Positions 54,065 to 63,535 of a stretch of 64,000 bases of DNA are shown here, piece by piece (the first letter of the stretch is position 1; every line of letters starts with the position of its first letter). This stretch comes from Sporosarcina psychrophila. GTDB lineage: Bacteria > Bacillota > Bacilli > Bacillales_A > Planococcaceae. The position numbers and the translations under genes are program-made. The stretch lies in the NCBI RefSeq assembly GCF_001590685.1, contig NZ_CP014616.1:929001-993000 (forward strand), given 5' to 3'. Below the pieces are notes generated by a model that was not told the origin of the DNA, searched no databases, and was given only the letters and a program-made list of their open reading frames with translations.

Positions 54065-56449
54065 TCAACGGTCTCGGTTCACGAGATAATTCAATAAATG
54101 CTTCAAAAAAGTCGTATTACGTGGTATTTCTTGTAACGTTTCCATTGCAAAACAATAATGTTCCCACATCGCTTTTCTGGCACCGATAGCACCTAGGATT
54201 GATACAAATGTCGTATTGTTGTTTTCAGCATCTTTTCCAATGGGTTTCCCGAGTACGTTCTGATCTCCTTCCACATCAAGCAGATCATCCTTAATCTGAA
54301 ATGCAATGCCGGCATGACGGGAGAATCTTTTCAAAGCTTCCATTTCCAACTCCGTTGCATGGGCCAGAATTGCAGGCATTATAAGAGAAGCTTCAAATGC
54401 GATTCCGGTCTTATAAAAGCACATCGTATTCAATTGTTCCAGCGTCAATTGTTTCCCTCTGGAATCCAAGTCCATCGCCTGTCCTCTACACATATCCCCT
54501 ACAATTTGGGACGAATATCGAATCAAGCGTAGCACCGTTTTTGGATCGTACTGGTCAAGAGATGTTTGTTCTTCAACCGCTTTTTGGGTCAGGAAAAGTC
54601 CAGTTAATTCAGCTGTGGCAACGTCATACACCTGATGTAAGGTTGGACGCCCTCTACGCTTGGGCGCATTATCTTGGGATGGCATATCATCAAAAATGAG
54701 GGATGCCGTATGCATATATTCCAATGATCTCAGAAGCGGGACGATTGATGACTTATCCAATCCATATTCGTTCACACCCATGACCCAAGTCATGATTGGC
54801 CTTAGTCGCTTTCCATCACTTTTCAGACTGTAATTTGCCGCATCGATTATCGGTTCACTCATCGAAGAGGTATTTCCTATTTCGGAAATAGATAATACGT
54901 CGTTGATCTGGTCACGTACAGTTTCGATTGTATCTAAAAAGGCTTCCTGCTCTTTCCGTTCACTTTTCAGATTCGTAATCATATGATCTCGAAGCAGTTT
55001 ATCAAAGAAATCAACATCATCCGCTTTTCGAACCATACGTTGAATGACTTTGCTGAATGTAGGATTTCCCGAAGCAAATAACTTCATAACTTCGTTGTAT
55101 TTATTAGTGCCCATTCGTTTTTTAAATCGTTTCAGCCCGTTTATGGCACGATCGAGTATCACCTCACGCGTCTTGCTATCAGAGCGATAGACATTATGGA
55201 TCAAATTATAGATGACTGTCCAGTACAATTCAAAGGGATTTATGAGATCCGAGCGCTTATCATGATATTTCAAATAATAGGTATAAGGTGTTACTCTTTC
55301 TTCATTTAAGTCATCAAACATATCCGCAAAATCATCCGCTAGCTGGTTGTAAATGCCATATAAAAATGTTCGGTTATGGAAGCCCTCATCCTCAGGAGCA
55401 CTTATGACTGAACGGGTAATCAAACGTGAAGAAGAGGATTTTAAAATGACAGGGATATACAGCGCTTCATTGGTGTAATTCGCATTGGATAAATCCTTTA
55501 CACGATCCACTTCCTGGGAATTGAAAAACACATAAGACTGCTCGAAAAAACTATTTCTTGTCTCTGGTCGTTGAAGGCTCTTAATATACTCAAAGGCATC
55601 TCGGAGTTCCGAATGGGCAAATCGGATGAATTCCGCGTTTTTTCCAGTCCACTGATCCAATTCAGGAACAGATCCTGTGATAAGTGTGGACCGTATTAAA
55701 TCGGAATATCGTTTTTTCTCTTGATTTGATAAAACACCGGCATCCAGAAGGTCGTCAATGAATGGATACGTCAGACCATAGGAATACCCAAGCCTAATCG
55801 CTTCTTCGAGCTTCCGGGTACGTTCATCAGGCGTAATCTCAGCGTCCATCTCTTCAACCACATGCAGGATGACCCCGGCTATGATTTTGATAAGTTTCCG
55901 CTTGGCTTCCTCAGCATCCATCCCCTCTGGAATATGGGATGATACAGTCTTTAATTTATCCATCACCCAGATCATGGTGGATTCAACGCCTTCCTTCTGG
56001 GCAAGCCGATACATCCCAGCCATAGTAAACATCTCCAATTTGCTTCCAGGGTTTTTCGGATTGGAATCAATTAGGTGATTTTTTAAACTATCAACTGTAC
56101 GTTGAACCCTGGTCTGTGTGTCAGGTGAGTCCAAAGCTTTGCCCAGATCTCGCATGTAAATATAGGAAATGCTTCGATCCAAATAATTATCTAGTTTACC
56201 TGCGTAATCCAGCCATTGGATATAAGTGTGATACCCCTCTGAACCAGTTTTTCCCTTTCCACGCGAAAAAATAGATAATAACGGGAAAGGATGAATATGA
56301 TTCTGTTTCCAAGACTGTATATCTTTTATCAAAACAGGGACAACCATGTTTTGCACGAGCTGTTCAGAAAGTGATTTAAAATAATGAGCAGCCTCCTGCT
56401 CAGCCAACCGATAACATGCATCGGCATTTTTTAGTAACTTCTCATTCAT
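54065..56449 (-). CDS. Two-part isoprenoid synthase: unknown helical domain plus prenyl diphosphate synthase
   Basis: About 794 residues (start ATG 56449, ten bases behind AGAGG; a TTG at 56458 touches the site). Positions below count from that TTG. The C-terminal part, about 500-797, is a complete trans-prenyltransferase: GKRLRP (549-554), first Asp-rich motif DDMPSQD (590-596) with RRGRPT, GQAMDLD, FQIKDDLLDVEGD (720-732). The N-terminal 480 residues are helical with Asp-rich FIDDLLD (233-239) and ADDFADMFDD (374-383), suggesting a second, diverged isoprenoid-synthase-like unit. Usual prenyl synthases are about 300 residues. Product unknown: a long prenyl diphosphate, or a terpene if the N-terminal half cyclises it. 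Monocistronic. Confidence 0.8.
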   Translation of the reverse strand: MNEKLLKNADACYRLAEQEAAHYFKSLSEQLVQNMVVPVLIKDIQSWKQNHIHPFPLLSIFSRGKGKTGSEGYHTYIQWLDYAGKLDNYLDRSISYIYMRDLGKALDSPDTQTRVQRTVDSLKNHLIDSNPKNPGSKLEMFTMAGMYRLAQKEGVESTMIWVMDKLKTVSSHIPEGMDAEEAKRKLIKIIAGVILHVVEEMDAEITPDERTRKLEEAIRLGYSYGLTYPFIDDLLDAGVLSNQEKKRYSDLIRSTLITGSVPELDQWTGKNAEFIRFAHSELRDAFEYIKSLQRPETRNSFFEQSYVFFNSQEVDRVKDLSNANYTNEALYIPVILKSSSSRLITRSVISAPEDEGFHNRTFLYGIYNQLADDFADMFDDLNEERVTPYTYYLKYHDKRSDLINPFELYWTVIYNLIHNVYRSDSKTREVILDRAINGLKRFKKRMGTNKYNEVMKLFASGNPTFSKVIQRMVRKADDVDFFDKLLRDHMITNLKSERKEQEAFLDTIETVRDQINDVLSISEIGNTSSMSEPIIDAANYSLKSDGKRLRPIMTWVMGVNEYGLDKSSIVPLLRSLEYMHTASLIFDDMPSQDNAPKRRGRPTLHQVYDVATAELTGLFLTQKAVEEQTSLDQYDPKTVLRLIRYSSQIVGDMCRGQAMDLDSRGKQLTLEQLNTMCFYKTGIAFEASLIMPAILAHATELEMEALKRFSRHAGIAFQIKDDLLDVEGDQNVLGKPIGKDAENNNTTFVSILGAIGARKAMWEHYCFAMETLQEIPRNTTFLKHLLNYLVNRDR

Positions 56450-56800
56450 ACTAATCAATACCTCTACTTTAAGTTTTCATATATATGTATGCAATATTGA
56501 TCAAATCAATGTTAATAATCTAAACACTATCCCAAACTTTTCACAAAAACTAAATTTATTTTATTCAAAATAACATTTTCATCATAAGAAAGCTATACAC
56601 AGCCTCTAACAACCCTACGATTTACCATTGCTCCTTACTCAATTTCTCTATCCAACACTAACACTTTTTTATTGAATATTTCAGCTGGGGGCTTTTCATG
56701 ATGATATATTACTGAATTTTTGTTGAACAACTCCCGGCTTTTGATGGGACCATGGTCATGGTAAGCGTAAAATAATAAAAATCTTAGGAGGCAAATTGAT
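56450..56800. other. Divergent intergenic region
   Basis: AT-rich. No gene; CTCCCGGCTTTTGATGGGACCATGGTCATGG near 56730 contains the short palindrome ACCATGGT. Confidence 0.35.
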
Positions 56801-57446
56801 ATGGCTTACAAAAAGTTTGTAGGCACATTTCAAAATGAAACTGAGGTTTTGAATAAGATCGACGAGTTAAAAACACAGGGGTATTCTGATAATGATATTT
56901 ACATTGTGAGAAATGATGCGGATGTGATCGGTTTTTTATACCGTTACAATTACTATAATAAAGAAACAGATATGCCGGGCCTATTAGAAATAAATATCGT
57001 AAAACATCGCAACTGTACAAGACCTGTTTCAGTTGGCCCATCGGACTTTTTGGGCAATTGCCGAGGGGGAAGTGAAAGTGGAGGAAGATTCCGAATTACT
57101 GGATGCCATCGACTATGACGACGAGGCAATTTCGAAAATGGTTGCACGAAATCAGTTAAGTATTGGCAAGATTAAGCTGTACGTCATTGAAACTAGAGAG
57201 CCAGAACTATTCGCATTTTATTACAGTGAGAATGTTTTGGAAGCGCACGCACTCCATCAGGACGTGTTCCGAGAGACGCCAAAACGATTGACCAATGCCG
57301 CCCATTTAATGCCGAAGCTTTTTCATTTCGATGAAATAGATGCTGCGAATATATTATACTTCCACCGTAACAAAGTTGTCGCATATCCGAATCATTTAGG
57401 ACATGCTAGGGCGGGGGAGCGGGTGTTGGCACGGATGCGGGCTTGA
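56801..57446 (+). pseudogene. YflT/GSP17M-like stress protein, frameshifted
   Basis: Frame 1 (56801-57118) starts MAYKKFVGTFQNETEVLNKIDELKTQGYSDNDIYIV, the general-stress-protein 17M motif. Near 57000 the sense moves to another frame (ATVQDLF, then VEEDSELLDAIDYDDEAISKMV ... GKIKLYV), which runs to 57446. The C-terminal 90 residues (ALHQDVFRETPKRLTNAAHLMP) are not from a family I know. RBS TAGGAGG. One indel, or a sequencing error, would restore about 215 residues. Confidence 0.6.
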
Positions 57447-57571
57447 GTAGAGTAGCAAGACTATATGTTTTCCCCATATATTTATGGAGAAAGTGAAACG
57501 CATTGTCATCCGATACGTAGTAGAGAGAACGGGTTTTACTGAAAAGGGGTTTCTAGTACAGGGGGGATTAC

Positions 57572-58069
57572 ATGAGACAGTTGTATATTAAGCAAAAGGT
57601 ATTTAGTTTGAGCGGCAAGTTTTCGGTGAAGGATCAAGAAGAGAATGAAGTATATTTCGTAGAAGGAAGCTTTATGCAAATACCAAAGACGTTTTCGATT
57701 ATGGATGTGGCTTGTCAAGAAGTGGCGATGATCACGAAAAAAACGTTTAGTTTTCTACCGACTTTTTTTGTCGAAGTACATGGCCAAGAAATGGTAACGA
57801 TAAAGAAGGAATTTTCTTTTTTAAAAGCACGGTATTCAATTGACGCGGCAGGGATAGAAGTACAGGGGAATTGGTGGGATATGGATTTCGAAGTATACCG
57901 AAATGAGGAACTGATTGGTGCTGTCAGCAAAAAGTGGTTCACATGGGGCGATAGCTACCAGTTGATAATTGTAGAGGATGAGATGGAACCACTTCTCGTG
58001 TCGCTTGTTGTGGCGATTGACTGCGCAAAAGCAGCCCAGTCTGCTGCGGCAGCTGGGGGTGGGGCGTGA
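57572..58069 (+). CDS. LURP-one-related (YxjI-like) protein
   Basis: 165 residues, MRQLYIKQKVFSLSGKFSVKDQEENEVYFVEGSF ... IDAAGIEVQGNWWDMDFEVYRNEELIGAVSKKW, the tubby-like beta barrel of the LURP-one family. Ends in an Ala/Gly-rich tail (AAQSAAAAGGGA). GGGGGG before ATG. Possible phospholipid-binding or scramblase-like role; unknown in bacteria. Confidence 0.85.
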   Translation: MRQLYIKQKVFSLSGKFSVKDQEENEVYFVEGSFMQIPKTFSIMDVACQEVAMITKKTFSFLPTFFVEVHGQEMVTIKKEFSFLKARYSIDAAGIEVQGNWWDMDFEVYRNEELIGAVSKKWFTWGDSYQLIIVEDEMEPLLVSLVVAIDCAKAAQSAAAAGGGA

Positions 58070-58095
58070 CAAGACCAGTAAAGTGTCGTTTTCAG

Positions 58096-58506
58096 CTATT
58101 TTTTAATAATTAATAGATCATTCTTTGGTGTCAGCATACCGTTCTTTTCGTAATAATTACCTACTTTTCTTGAAAGTACCACCGTTTTTATAGCATGGTT
58201 TCCCTTAGCAAATACGAGTAGAAAAATATCTTCTCTAAAATCAATTCCATTGATACTACCCTTAAATTCAACATTCAATGATTCTTCTATGACATCTACT
58301 GTTGTATATGGTCCATAGACTGATGCCTTCTCCCAGTCAAAATCAGTTAAAGTAGACAGTGAGATTTCTGTTGTACCACTTTCCGCCTGCTCTAAAATCT
58401 TTCTAGCGAGCATGGGATCTTCACTAGCCCTATTAACAAAAAAAAAACTAAGTATTAAAGAAGTTAATGCAGCTCCACCAATTAATAAAATCCATTTTCT
58501 TAACAT
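58096..58506 (-). CDS. Membrane-anchored hypothetical protein
   Basis: 136 residues: one N-terminal helix (6-25), then an outer domain (STLTDFDWEKASVYGPYTTVDVIEESL ...). The motif FDWEKASVYGPY recurs in small secreted Bacillales proteins of unknown role. TAGGGGTG before ATG 58506. Confidence 0.65.
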   Translation of the reverse strand: MLRKWILLIGGAALTSLILSFFFVNRASEDPMLARKILEQAESGTTEISLSTLTDFDWEKASVYGPYTTVDVIEESLNVEFKGSINGIDFREDIFLLVFAKGNHAIKTVVLSRKVGNYYEKNGMLTPKNDLLIIKK

Positions 58507-58520
58507 AAATTACACCCCTA

Positions 58521-58634
58521 TTAAACTGTGACTTTCTTATTTACAAAAACTACGGCAAGGTAAATAAAAAGAAGATATTCAACGAGATAGATTGACCGTA
58601 ACAGCAGACGACCGGATAAGCTCAATCGCTTCAC
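58521..58634 (-). CDS. Possible 37-residue membrane peptide
   Basis: GTG 58634 to TAA 58521: basic start (KRLSLSGRLLLRS) and one helix (YLVEYLLFIYLAVVFV). It ends 12 bp before the gene at 58506. No strong ribosome site; could be a short operon partner. Confidence 0.3.
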   Translation of the reverse strand: MKRLSLSGRLLLRSIYLVEYLLFIYLAVVFVNKKVTV

Positions 58635-58730
58635 CTTTGAGCTACTATCGATCCCCTTTGCTAATACTGCCTAATAGCAACGAAAAGCCTTTATAAAACG
58701 TAACATCCCATAAATATTCAAGTCATATCG

Positions 58731-59423
58731 TTATTTAAATATAAATTTTCTCTTACCATTGTCATTCTGCAATTCAAATAATGTTGGTTTACTAACGAAG
58801 CGCTCTAGAAGCTCATAGGCCCTATAATCCGTTATTTCATCAGGAATAGTAATTCCGCTAAATGATGTAGAAGAAATTAATGCATGAAAATCATATCTGA
58901 ACTCGTAGTCACCTGTATAAGCCAGCGCCAACTTACCTTTCCAATCAATTTGATAAGACTGGCCATCTTCCTTAGTAAACTTAATAATATGATAGGCTGT
59001 CGCATCGTGACCGAGCAAATAAACATCAAAGGCAGTCAAATCTAGATTCAAGTTTTTCTGTTCATCCTTGGATAGAAAGTCAATTTCATATGCCTTCCCA
59101 TCTAGTGTCTCTAGGTAAAATGGTGCCTCATCACTTCCTACATGAAAACCTTTATAATCCCATTCTTGAGATGACATAGTACAACTATGATAGTTGTTCC
59201 ATACAATCTTAGCGTGCCAATCGTCTACTTCTTCATCGTCATTCTCATCTAAATCTAAATCTTCCTCATAATAATCTGCAGTTTCCAAATGTAAATCGAA
59301 ATACAATCCTGTTCTTTCTTTCAATACTTCCTCTTCTTCATATTTGAAATGTGCACTCCACTTAAAGTTGATTATTCGATGACCATTAGGCCAAGGATTG
59401 TCTACAAAATAAATTCGATCCAT
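58731..59423 (-). CDS. Hypothetical acidic protein
   Basis: 230 residues, soluble, rich in Asp/Glu and aromatics (DYYEEDLDLDENDDEEVDDWHAKIVWN), beta-rich. No family recognised. GGGAGGAC before ATG 59423. It neighbours a SUKH gene, which could hint at a toxin-immunity background, but this is not supported by motifs. Confidence 0.6.
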   Translation of the reverse strand: MDRIYFVDNPWPNGHRIINFKWSAHFKYEEEEVLKERTGLYFDLHLETADYYEEDLDLDENDDEEVDDWHAKIVWNNYHSCTMSSQEWDYKGFHVGSDEAPFYLETLDGKAYEIDFLSKDEQKNLNLDLTAFDVYLLGHDATAYHIIKFTKEDGQSYQIDWKGKLALAYTGDYEFRYDFHALISSTSFSGITIPDEITDYRAYELLERFVSKPTLFELQNDNGKRKFIFK

Positions 59424-59529
59424 AATTATAGTCCTCCCTTTTCATCGTAATTAGTCTATCCTACCTTGTCTCCTTCTTATTAAACTACCTCGCCATGTAA
59501 GTTGAATAATTAACTTTACCACATAAAAT

Positions 59530-59566
59530 CAATTATCTTATTGAACTATTTTGCTCTTTTAGTTGA
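59530..59566. repeat. Dispersed palindromic repeat
   Basis: TTGAACTATTTTGCTCTTTTAGTTGAATAAG, near-symmetric about GCTC. Confidence 0.6.
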
Positions 59567-59573
59567 ATAAGAA

Positions 59574-59616
59574 AAGGGTGCTTAACCCCTAATTGAAGTA
59601 AAGCACCCGTTTGTTT
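59574..59616 (-). terminator. Terminator of the SUKH gene
   Basis: GGGTGCTTAAC ... TAAAGCACCC; on the minus strand followed by TTTTCTTATT. Confidence 0.75.
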
Positions 59617-59634
59617 AAGAACGAAACCTCCTAT

Positions 59635-60069
59635 TTATATAGAAATTTCGGAAGTAATCCAACCTTTTATAAAATCTTCTAACGAAGAAGCAATCCAAGT
59701 TCGGCTATCATCCTCATGATTCCATACATATATGTCCTCTTTTTGAATACTCTCATTTAATATGGCAAAACCGAACAAATCCCCATTTCCTCCATCAGAA
59801 AAAAACATTAAATTATCAAATGGCATATAAATATCTTTATAATCATCAAAATTTCTAAAAAACAAGTTGTCTTCTACTATTTTTCCAGTTGACCAAATCA
59901 AAGGACAATCAAATTTGTCAAATACTCCATTTGTTTCATTTAATAGGTCTAATAATTTTTTTGGTAATTCAATATTTAATTCTTTTTTTATAAAAGTTAT
60001 TTCAGAATTGGTTGCTGGTGCTTTGAAATGATATTCTTTCGATATTTTCTCAATGTAATTCTTCCACAT
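59635..60069 (-). CDS. SMI1/KNR4 (SUKH) family protein, orphan
   Basis: 144 residues: SEITFIKKELNIELPKKLLDLLNETNGVF, LMFFSDGGNGDLFGFAIL and IYVWNHEDDSRTWIASSLEDFIKGWI are the three SUKH blocks. AAGGGGGCA before ATG 60069. No toxin gene is adjacent, so it is either an orphan immunity gene or a house-keeping SUKH. Confidence 0.87.
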   Translation of the reverse strand: MWKNYIEKISKEYHFKAPATNSEITFIKKELNIELPKKLLDLLNETNGVFDKFDCPLIWSTGKIVEDNLFFRNFDDYKDIYMPFDNLMFFSDGGNGDLFGFAILNESIQKEDIYVWNHEDDSRTWIASSLEDFIKGWITSEISI

Positions 60070-60137
60070 AATTTAATCCCTGCCCCCTTTAAAGTTTTCT
60101 AACATTCAATAATCCACCATTGTTCATATGTTATCCT

Positions 60138-60178
60138 TGTTGAACTATCGTGACGCGTTAGTTGAACAACGGGCATAT
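60138..60178. repeat. Dispersed palindromic repeat, best-preserved copy
   Basis: GTTGAACTATCG tgac GCGTTAGTTGAAC, then AACGGGC. Confidence 0.65.
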
Positions 60179-60820
60179 CAGTTCATGATATAGTATAACT
60201 TATTTACAAATATTGGTGTAGGGAAGTGAGTAAGCCTAGTCAGTTTGTTTACCTGTTATTTCAACGAGACGAGCAGGTTTAAGTGTCTTAGAATCATTTA
60301 TGATGAACTACACGTAGAACCTGTACAGATTGCTCTTATCGAATGAGATGTCATAGAGTAGCGTTAAATAGGTTAAGTGTGTGAAATTTCAAAGATTCGA
60401 TACTCGAAATATTATTTGATCTGGTTATTAATCGTATTTTTGAGAGTTATAATGGCTCTCTTTTTTACTGTCCTAGGCGGGCCCAATTCCCACCATATCC
60501 ATAAAAACATTCGTGAAATTGAATGTAATTTATGGGATTTAAAGCAATAATTACTGAAGGAAATTCAGTGATTGTTGTTTTTTTGTTTTCATTATGTACC
60601 TACACTGTCCATATGATCCAAAATCTCTGACTAGCGCCCAAACGATTTTAATAGTAAACCACAAAAAGTATTCTAATATAATGCACAATTCTAAAAAGGA
60701 TGTGTTAAAATAAAGTTTCAGTCTACTTCAAGGTGAAATAAGTACATTTTGCCTCAACGTGGAGAAGTGATTGCGCATTTTTTATAATACGAGTTTAAAG
60801 AAAATTTGGAGGATAGTATA
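60179..60820. other. Long upstream region of sstT
   Basis: No gene. Hairpins with T-runs at about 60436-60466 (GAGAG...CTCTC) and 60546-60588 (CAATAATTACTGAA ... TTCAGTGATTGTTG, T-run). No T-box or riboswitch pattern identified. Confidence 0.45.
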
Positions 60821-62053
60821 ATGAAAAATTTATTTGTTAAATGGAATCAAATAAGTCTAGTAAAAAGGATAGTTATTGGTATTATTGCCGGCCTTATTTT
60901 AGCTTTAACCGTTCCTACTGCAGCAAGTTGGGTATCCATTTTCGGTTCTTTATTTGTAGGTGCATTAAAGGCAGTGGCACCAGTCTTAGTATTATTCTTA
61001 GTGATGCACGCAATTTCCGTGCATAAAAGCGGTACGAAAACGAATATGAAAGCGATTCTTGGGCTTTATGCGATTGGTACACTCCTAGCAGGGGCTGTCG
61101 CTGTCGCTGTGAGTTTTATGTTCCCGGTTACACTAACATTGACAACAGGAGCAGAAGGGCTTTCTCCACCAGAAGGTATTGTTGAAGTTCTTGAAACATT
61201 ACTCTTTAACATAGTTGCCAATCCGGTAAATGCGTTACTAAATGCTAACTATTTAGGTATTTTAATGTGGGCAGTTGTTCTTGGGCTTGCCTTAAAAAAT
61301 GCCAATCAAAATACGAAAGACATGTTAGGTAGTTTTTCAGATGCAATTACTAAAGTCGTACAATGGGTGATCAATTTAGCACCGCTTGGTATTATGGGAC
61401 TTGTCTTTGATGCTATTGTAACAACTGGTCTTTCTGCTTTACTTGTATATGGTAGATTGGTTTTAATTTTAGTTGGATGTATGTTGTTTATCGCACTTGT
61501 AGTGAATCCGTTAATCGTATATGTCTATATACGCAGAAATCCATATCCAATTGTTTTCAAGGTTTTAAGAGAAAGTGGTATCACGGCATTCTTTACACGT
61601 AGTTCAGCTGCAAATATTCCAGTAAATATGAAATTATGTGAAGAACTTGGTTTAGATGAGGATACTTATGCAGTATCAATTCCTCTAGGTGCTACTATTA
61701 ATATGGCTGGTGCAGCCGTTACAATTGCTGTACTAACTCTCGCAACAGTCCATACGCTTGGGATTGAAGTTGATTTTGTGACTGCACTTCTTCTTACTGT
61801 TGTTGCGGCTGTCTCAGCAGCAGGTGCATCAGGTGTTGCAGGCGGATCACTTTTACTTATCCCGCTAGCATGTAGTTTATTTGGAGTACCAAATGATATT
61901 GCCATGCAAGTGGTTGGTGTAGGCTTTATCATCGGTGTTGTTCAAGATTCTTGTGAAACTGCACTGAATTCATCTTCTGACGTACTGTTCACAGCTACAG
62001 CTGAATATGCTAAGGAACGTAAAGAGGGTAAAGTAGTTACTGTGAAGTCTTAA
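60821..62053 (+). CDS. sstT: Serine/threonine:Na+ symporter SstT
   Basis: 410 residues, eight-plus helices with re-entrant loops: [37 protein letters not shown] (serine-rich loop), [25 protein letters not shown] and [19 protein letters not shown]. These are the SstT-specific forms of the dicarboxylate/amino acid:cation symporter motifs. ATG 60821 behind TGGAGGA; TTG 60806 rejected. Imports Ser/Thr with sodium. Terminator at 62072. Confidence 0.95.
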   Translation: MKNLFVKWNQISLVKRIVIGIIAGLILALTVPTAASWVSIFGSLFVGALKAVAPVLVLFLVMHAISVHKSGTKTNMKAILGLYAIGTLLAGAVAVAVSFMFPVTLTLTTGAEGLSPPEGIVEVLETLLFNIVANPVNALLNANYLGILMWAVVLGLALKNANQNTKDMLGSFSDAITKVVQWVINLAPLGIMGLVFDAIVTTGLSALLVYGRLVLILVGCMLFIALVVNPLIVYVYIRRNPYPIVFKVLRESGITAFFTRSSAANIPVNMKLCEELGLDEDTYAVSIPLGATINMAGAAVTIAVLTLATVHTLGIEVDFVTALLLTVVAAVSAAGASGVAGGSLLLIPLACSLFGVPNDIAMQVVGVGFIIGVVQDSCETALNSSSDVLFTATAEYAKERKEGKVVTVKS

Positions 62054-62071
62054 GAATTACGATGAAAAATT

Positions 62072-62118
62072 AAAAGCCACGATTACCGAAGATGATTCGG
62101 CGATCGTGGCTTTTGGTT
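62072..62118 (+). terminator. Terminator of sstT
   Basis: AAAGCCACGAT tacCGAAgatgaTTCGgcg ATCGTGGCTTTTGG. Confidence 0.85.
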
Positions 62119-62241
62119 GTGCAGAAATCATTTTTTTACTCATTCAGGTCAATTTGAAACTACAATAAGCAGCCTAAAGGAAAAAAACAGCTATAATGAG
62201 TATAGAGCTAGTTGAATTGCGATTTAGGGAGTGTTCCATAC

Positions 62242-63162
62242 ATGCAAAGTTTCGTTGTGATGCAAGGTCAGACATATCAAGAAGAAAAAGAATTAGGGAT
62301 CATTTGGTCACTGCAACAAGACAGTAGTGGGAAAGAACGTCATTCACGGCTACGAATGATAGAGGTAAATGAAGGGGATCGCATATTTCATTATGTAAAA
62401 GGAAATATTGTGGCGATTAGTGTTGCTAAAACAGGATGCTTGATAGCGAGTAATCCGTCAACTATGCAAAATCAAGAATGTTTGATTGATGATGGGTATT
62501 TAGTGGAATTGGACTATCATGAACTTGAAGTACCTGTGAATGTACTCTCGAAATTTGATGACATTTTGCCGCTTCTGCCAATTAAGTATTCACCATTTCA
62601 AACAGATGCAAATGGTAATCAAGGGTATTTATATCCTTGCAATGAGGAATTAGCAATAAAGTTAATAGAATTAATTGGCGACCTTAATATTTATCAAGTA
62701 GATGAAGAGCAGCTCGAATTAGCAATTGGTACGGTGCTTCAAACAGAGCGTAACACATTCATTCCCATGATTGCTGAAACAGAATCGGAATTGAAAACAA
62801 AGATTCGTTTAGGGCAACAAAAGTTTAGGGAAGGTTTACTACCACTCTGGGATCACAAATGTGTTCTTTGTGAGATTGAGTTACCTGCACTGCTTCGCGC
62901 AAGCTACTCTAAGCCATGGAAAGACGGTACGAGTTTTGAAAGAGTGGATCCTTATAATGGTGTCCTTCTATGTTGTAATCATGATGCGCTCTATGAGAAT
63001 GGATTTATCGCATTCGATGGACAAGGTAGATTGCATATTTCATCACAGATTTCGGAAGAGGATTATGAAAAGTACAGTATGCATTCAAAAATGAAAATCG
63101 CCCGAACTGAGGAGAACAAGCCTTATTTCAAGTGGCATAAAAAAAATCTATTTAAAAAATAA
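62242..63162 (+). CDS. PUA/EVE-like plus HNH endonuclease protein
   Basis: 306 residues. N-terminal 1-95 resembles a PUA/EVE-type reader (SFVVMQGQTYQEEKELGIIW, VNEGDRIFHYVKGNIVAI). The C-terminal 195-265 is an HNH_2-like domain: C207/C210, LRASYSKPWKD, ERVDPYNGVLLCCNHDALYENGFI. The usual ASHxKPW has Tyr (Y222) for the His that begins HNH, while N-H-D (246-249 region) is kept. This is the layout of McrA-like modification-dependent nucleases. With the substitution it may be inactive or use another residue. ATG 62242 behind TTAGGGAG. Confidence 0.8.
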   Translation: MQSFVVMQGQTYQEEKELGIIWSLQQDSSGKERHSRLRMIEVNEGDRIFHYVKGNIVAISVAKTGCLIASNPSTMQNQECLIDDGYLVELDYHELEVPVNVLSKFDDILPLLPIKYSPFQTDANGNQGYLYPCNEELAIKLIELIGDLNIYQVDEEQLELAIGTVLQTERNTFIPMIAETESELKTKIRLGQQKFREGLLPLWDHKCVLCEIELPALLRASYSKPWKDGTSFERVDPYNGVLLCCNHDALYENGFIAFDGQGRLHISSQISEEDYEKYSMHSKMKIARTEENKPYFKWHKKNLFKK

Positions 63163-63217
63163 GATAGTGTAGAAGCTATGGCTGTCACTTTTGGCGTCAT
63201 TTTGCACATCCAACTTT

Positions 63218-63258
63218 AAAACCCAGCAAAAATCTCATGTGAAGTTTGCTGGGTTTTG
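63218..63258 (+). terminator. Terminator after the HNH gene
   Basis: AAACCCAGCAAA ... TTTGCTGGGTTT then TGTAT. Confidence 0.85.
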
Positions 63259-63394
63259 TATATATTTACATCCAATTATTAAAGAACTATTCGGATCTGG
63301 CTAGTAAAAAGGCGCATGTACATTGTTCGACAATCGCGTCCGTTAAGGGCAGACTGTTTACTTTAACCAATAAGAAAAAAAATAACGTTCATTC

Positions 63395-63535
63395 TTATTT
63401 ATTTGCGTTCTTTACGATTTTTAAAGTCCTTAGATATCCGAGAAACAATAAAAGAACAAGTATATACATAAGTACACCACAAATCGAATAGATAGCTGTT
63501 AATTTGGTCGTTATTGGAAAAAACACCAAAAGCAT
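63395..63535 (-). CDS. Possible 46-residue membrane protein
   Basis: Frame with a long hydrophobic stretch (SICGVLMYILVLLLFLGYL) and basic end. No convincing ribosome site, so weak. Confidence 0.3.
   Translation of the reverse strand: MLLVFFPITTKLTAIYSICGVLMYILVLLLFLGYLRTLKIVKNANK

Noticed and set aside
53580-54097. Open frames on both strands across the 21-bp repeat (for example 53580-54068 minus, 53749-53961 plus)
   Set aside because: They are open only because the repeat unit is a multiple of three; no ribosome sites or non-repeat domains.
60596-60820. Possible T-box or other riboswitch before sstT
   Set aside because: No T-box consensus or specifier-like structure could be found by eye; only simple hairpins.
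63246-63491. 81-residue plus-strand frame
   Set aside because: Begins inside the terminator of the HNH gene, no ribosome site, odd composition.
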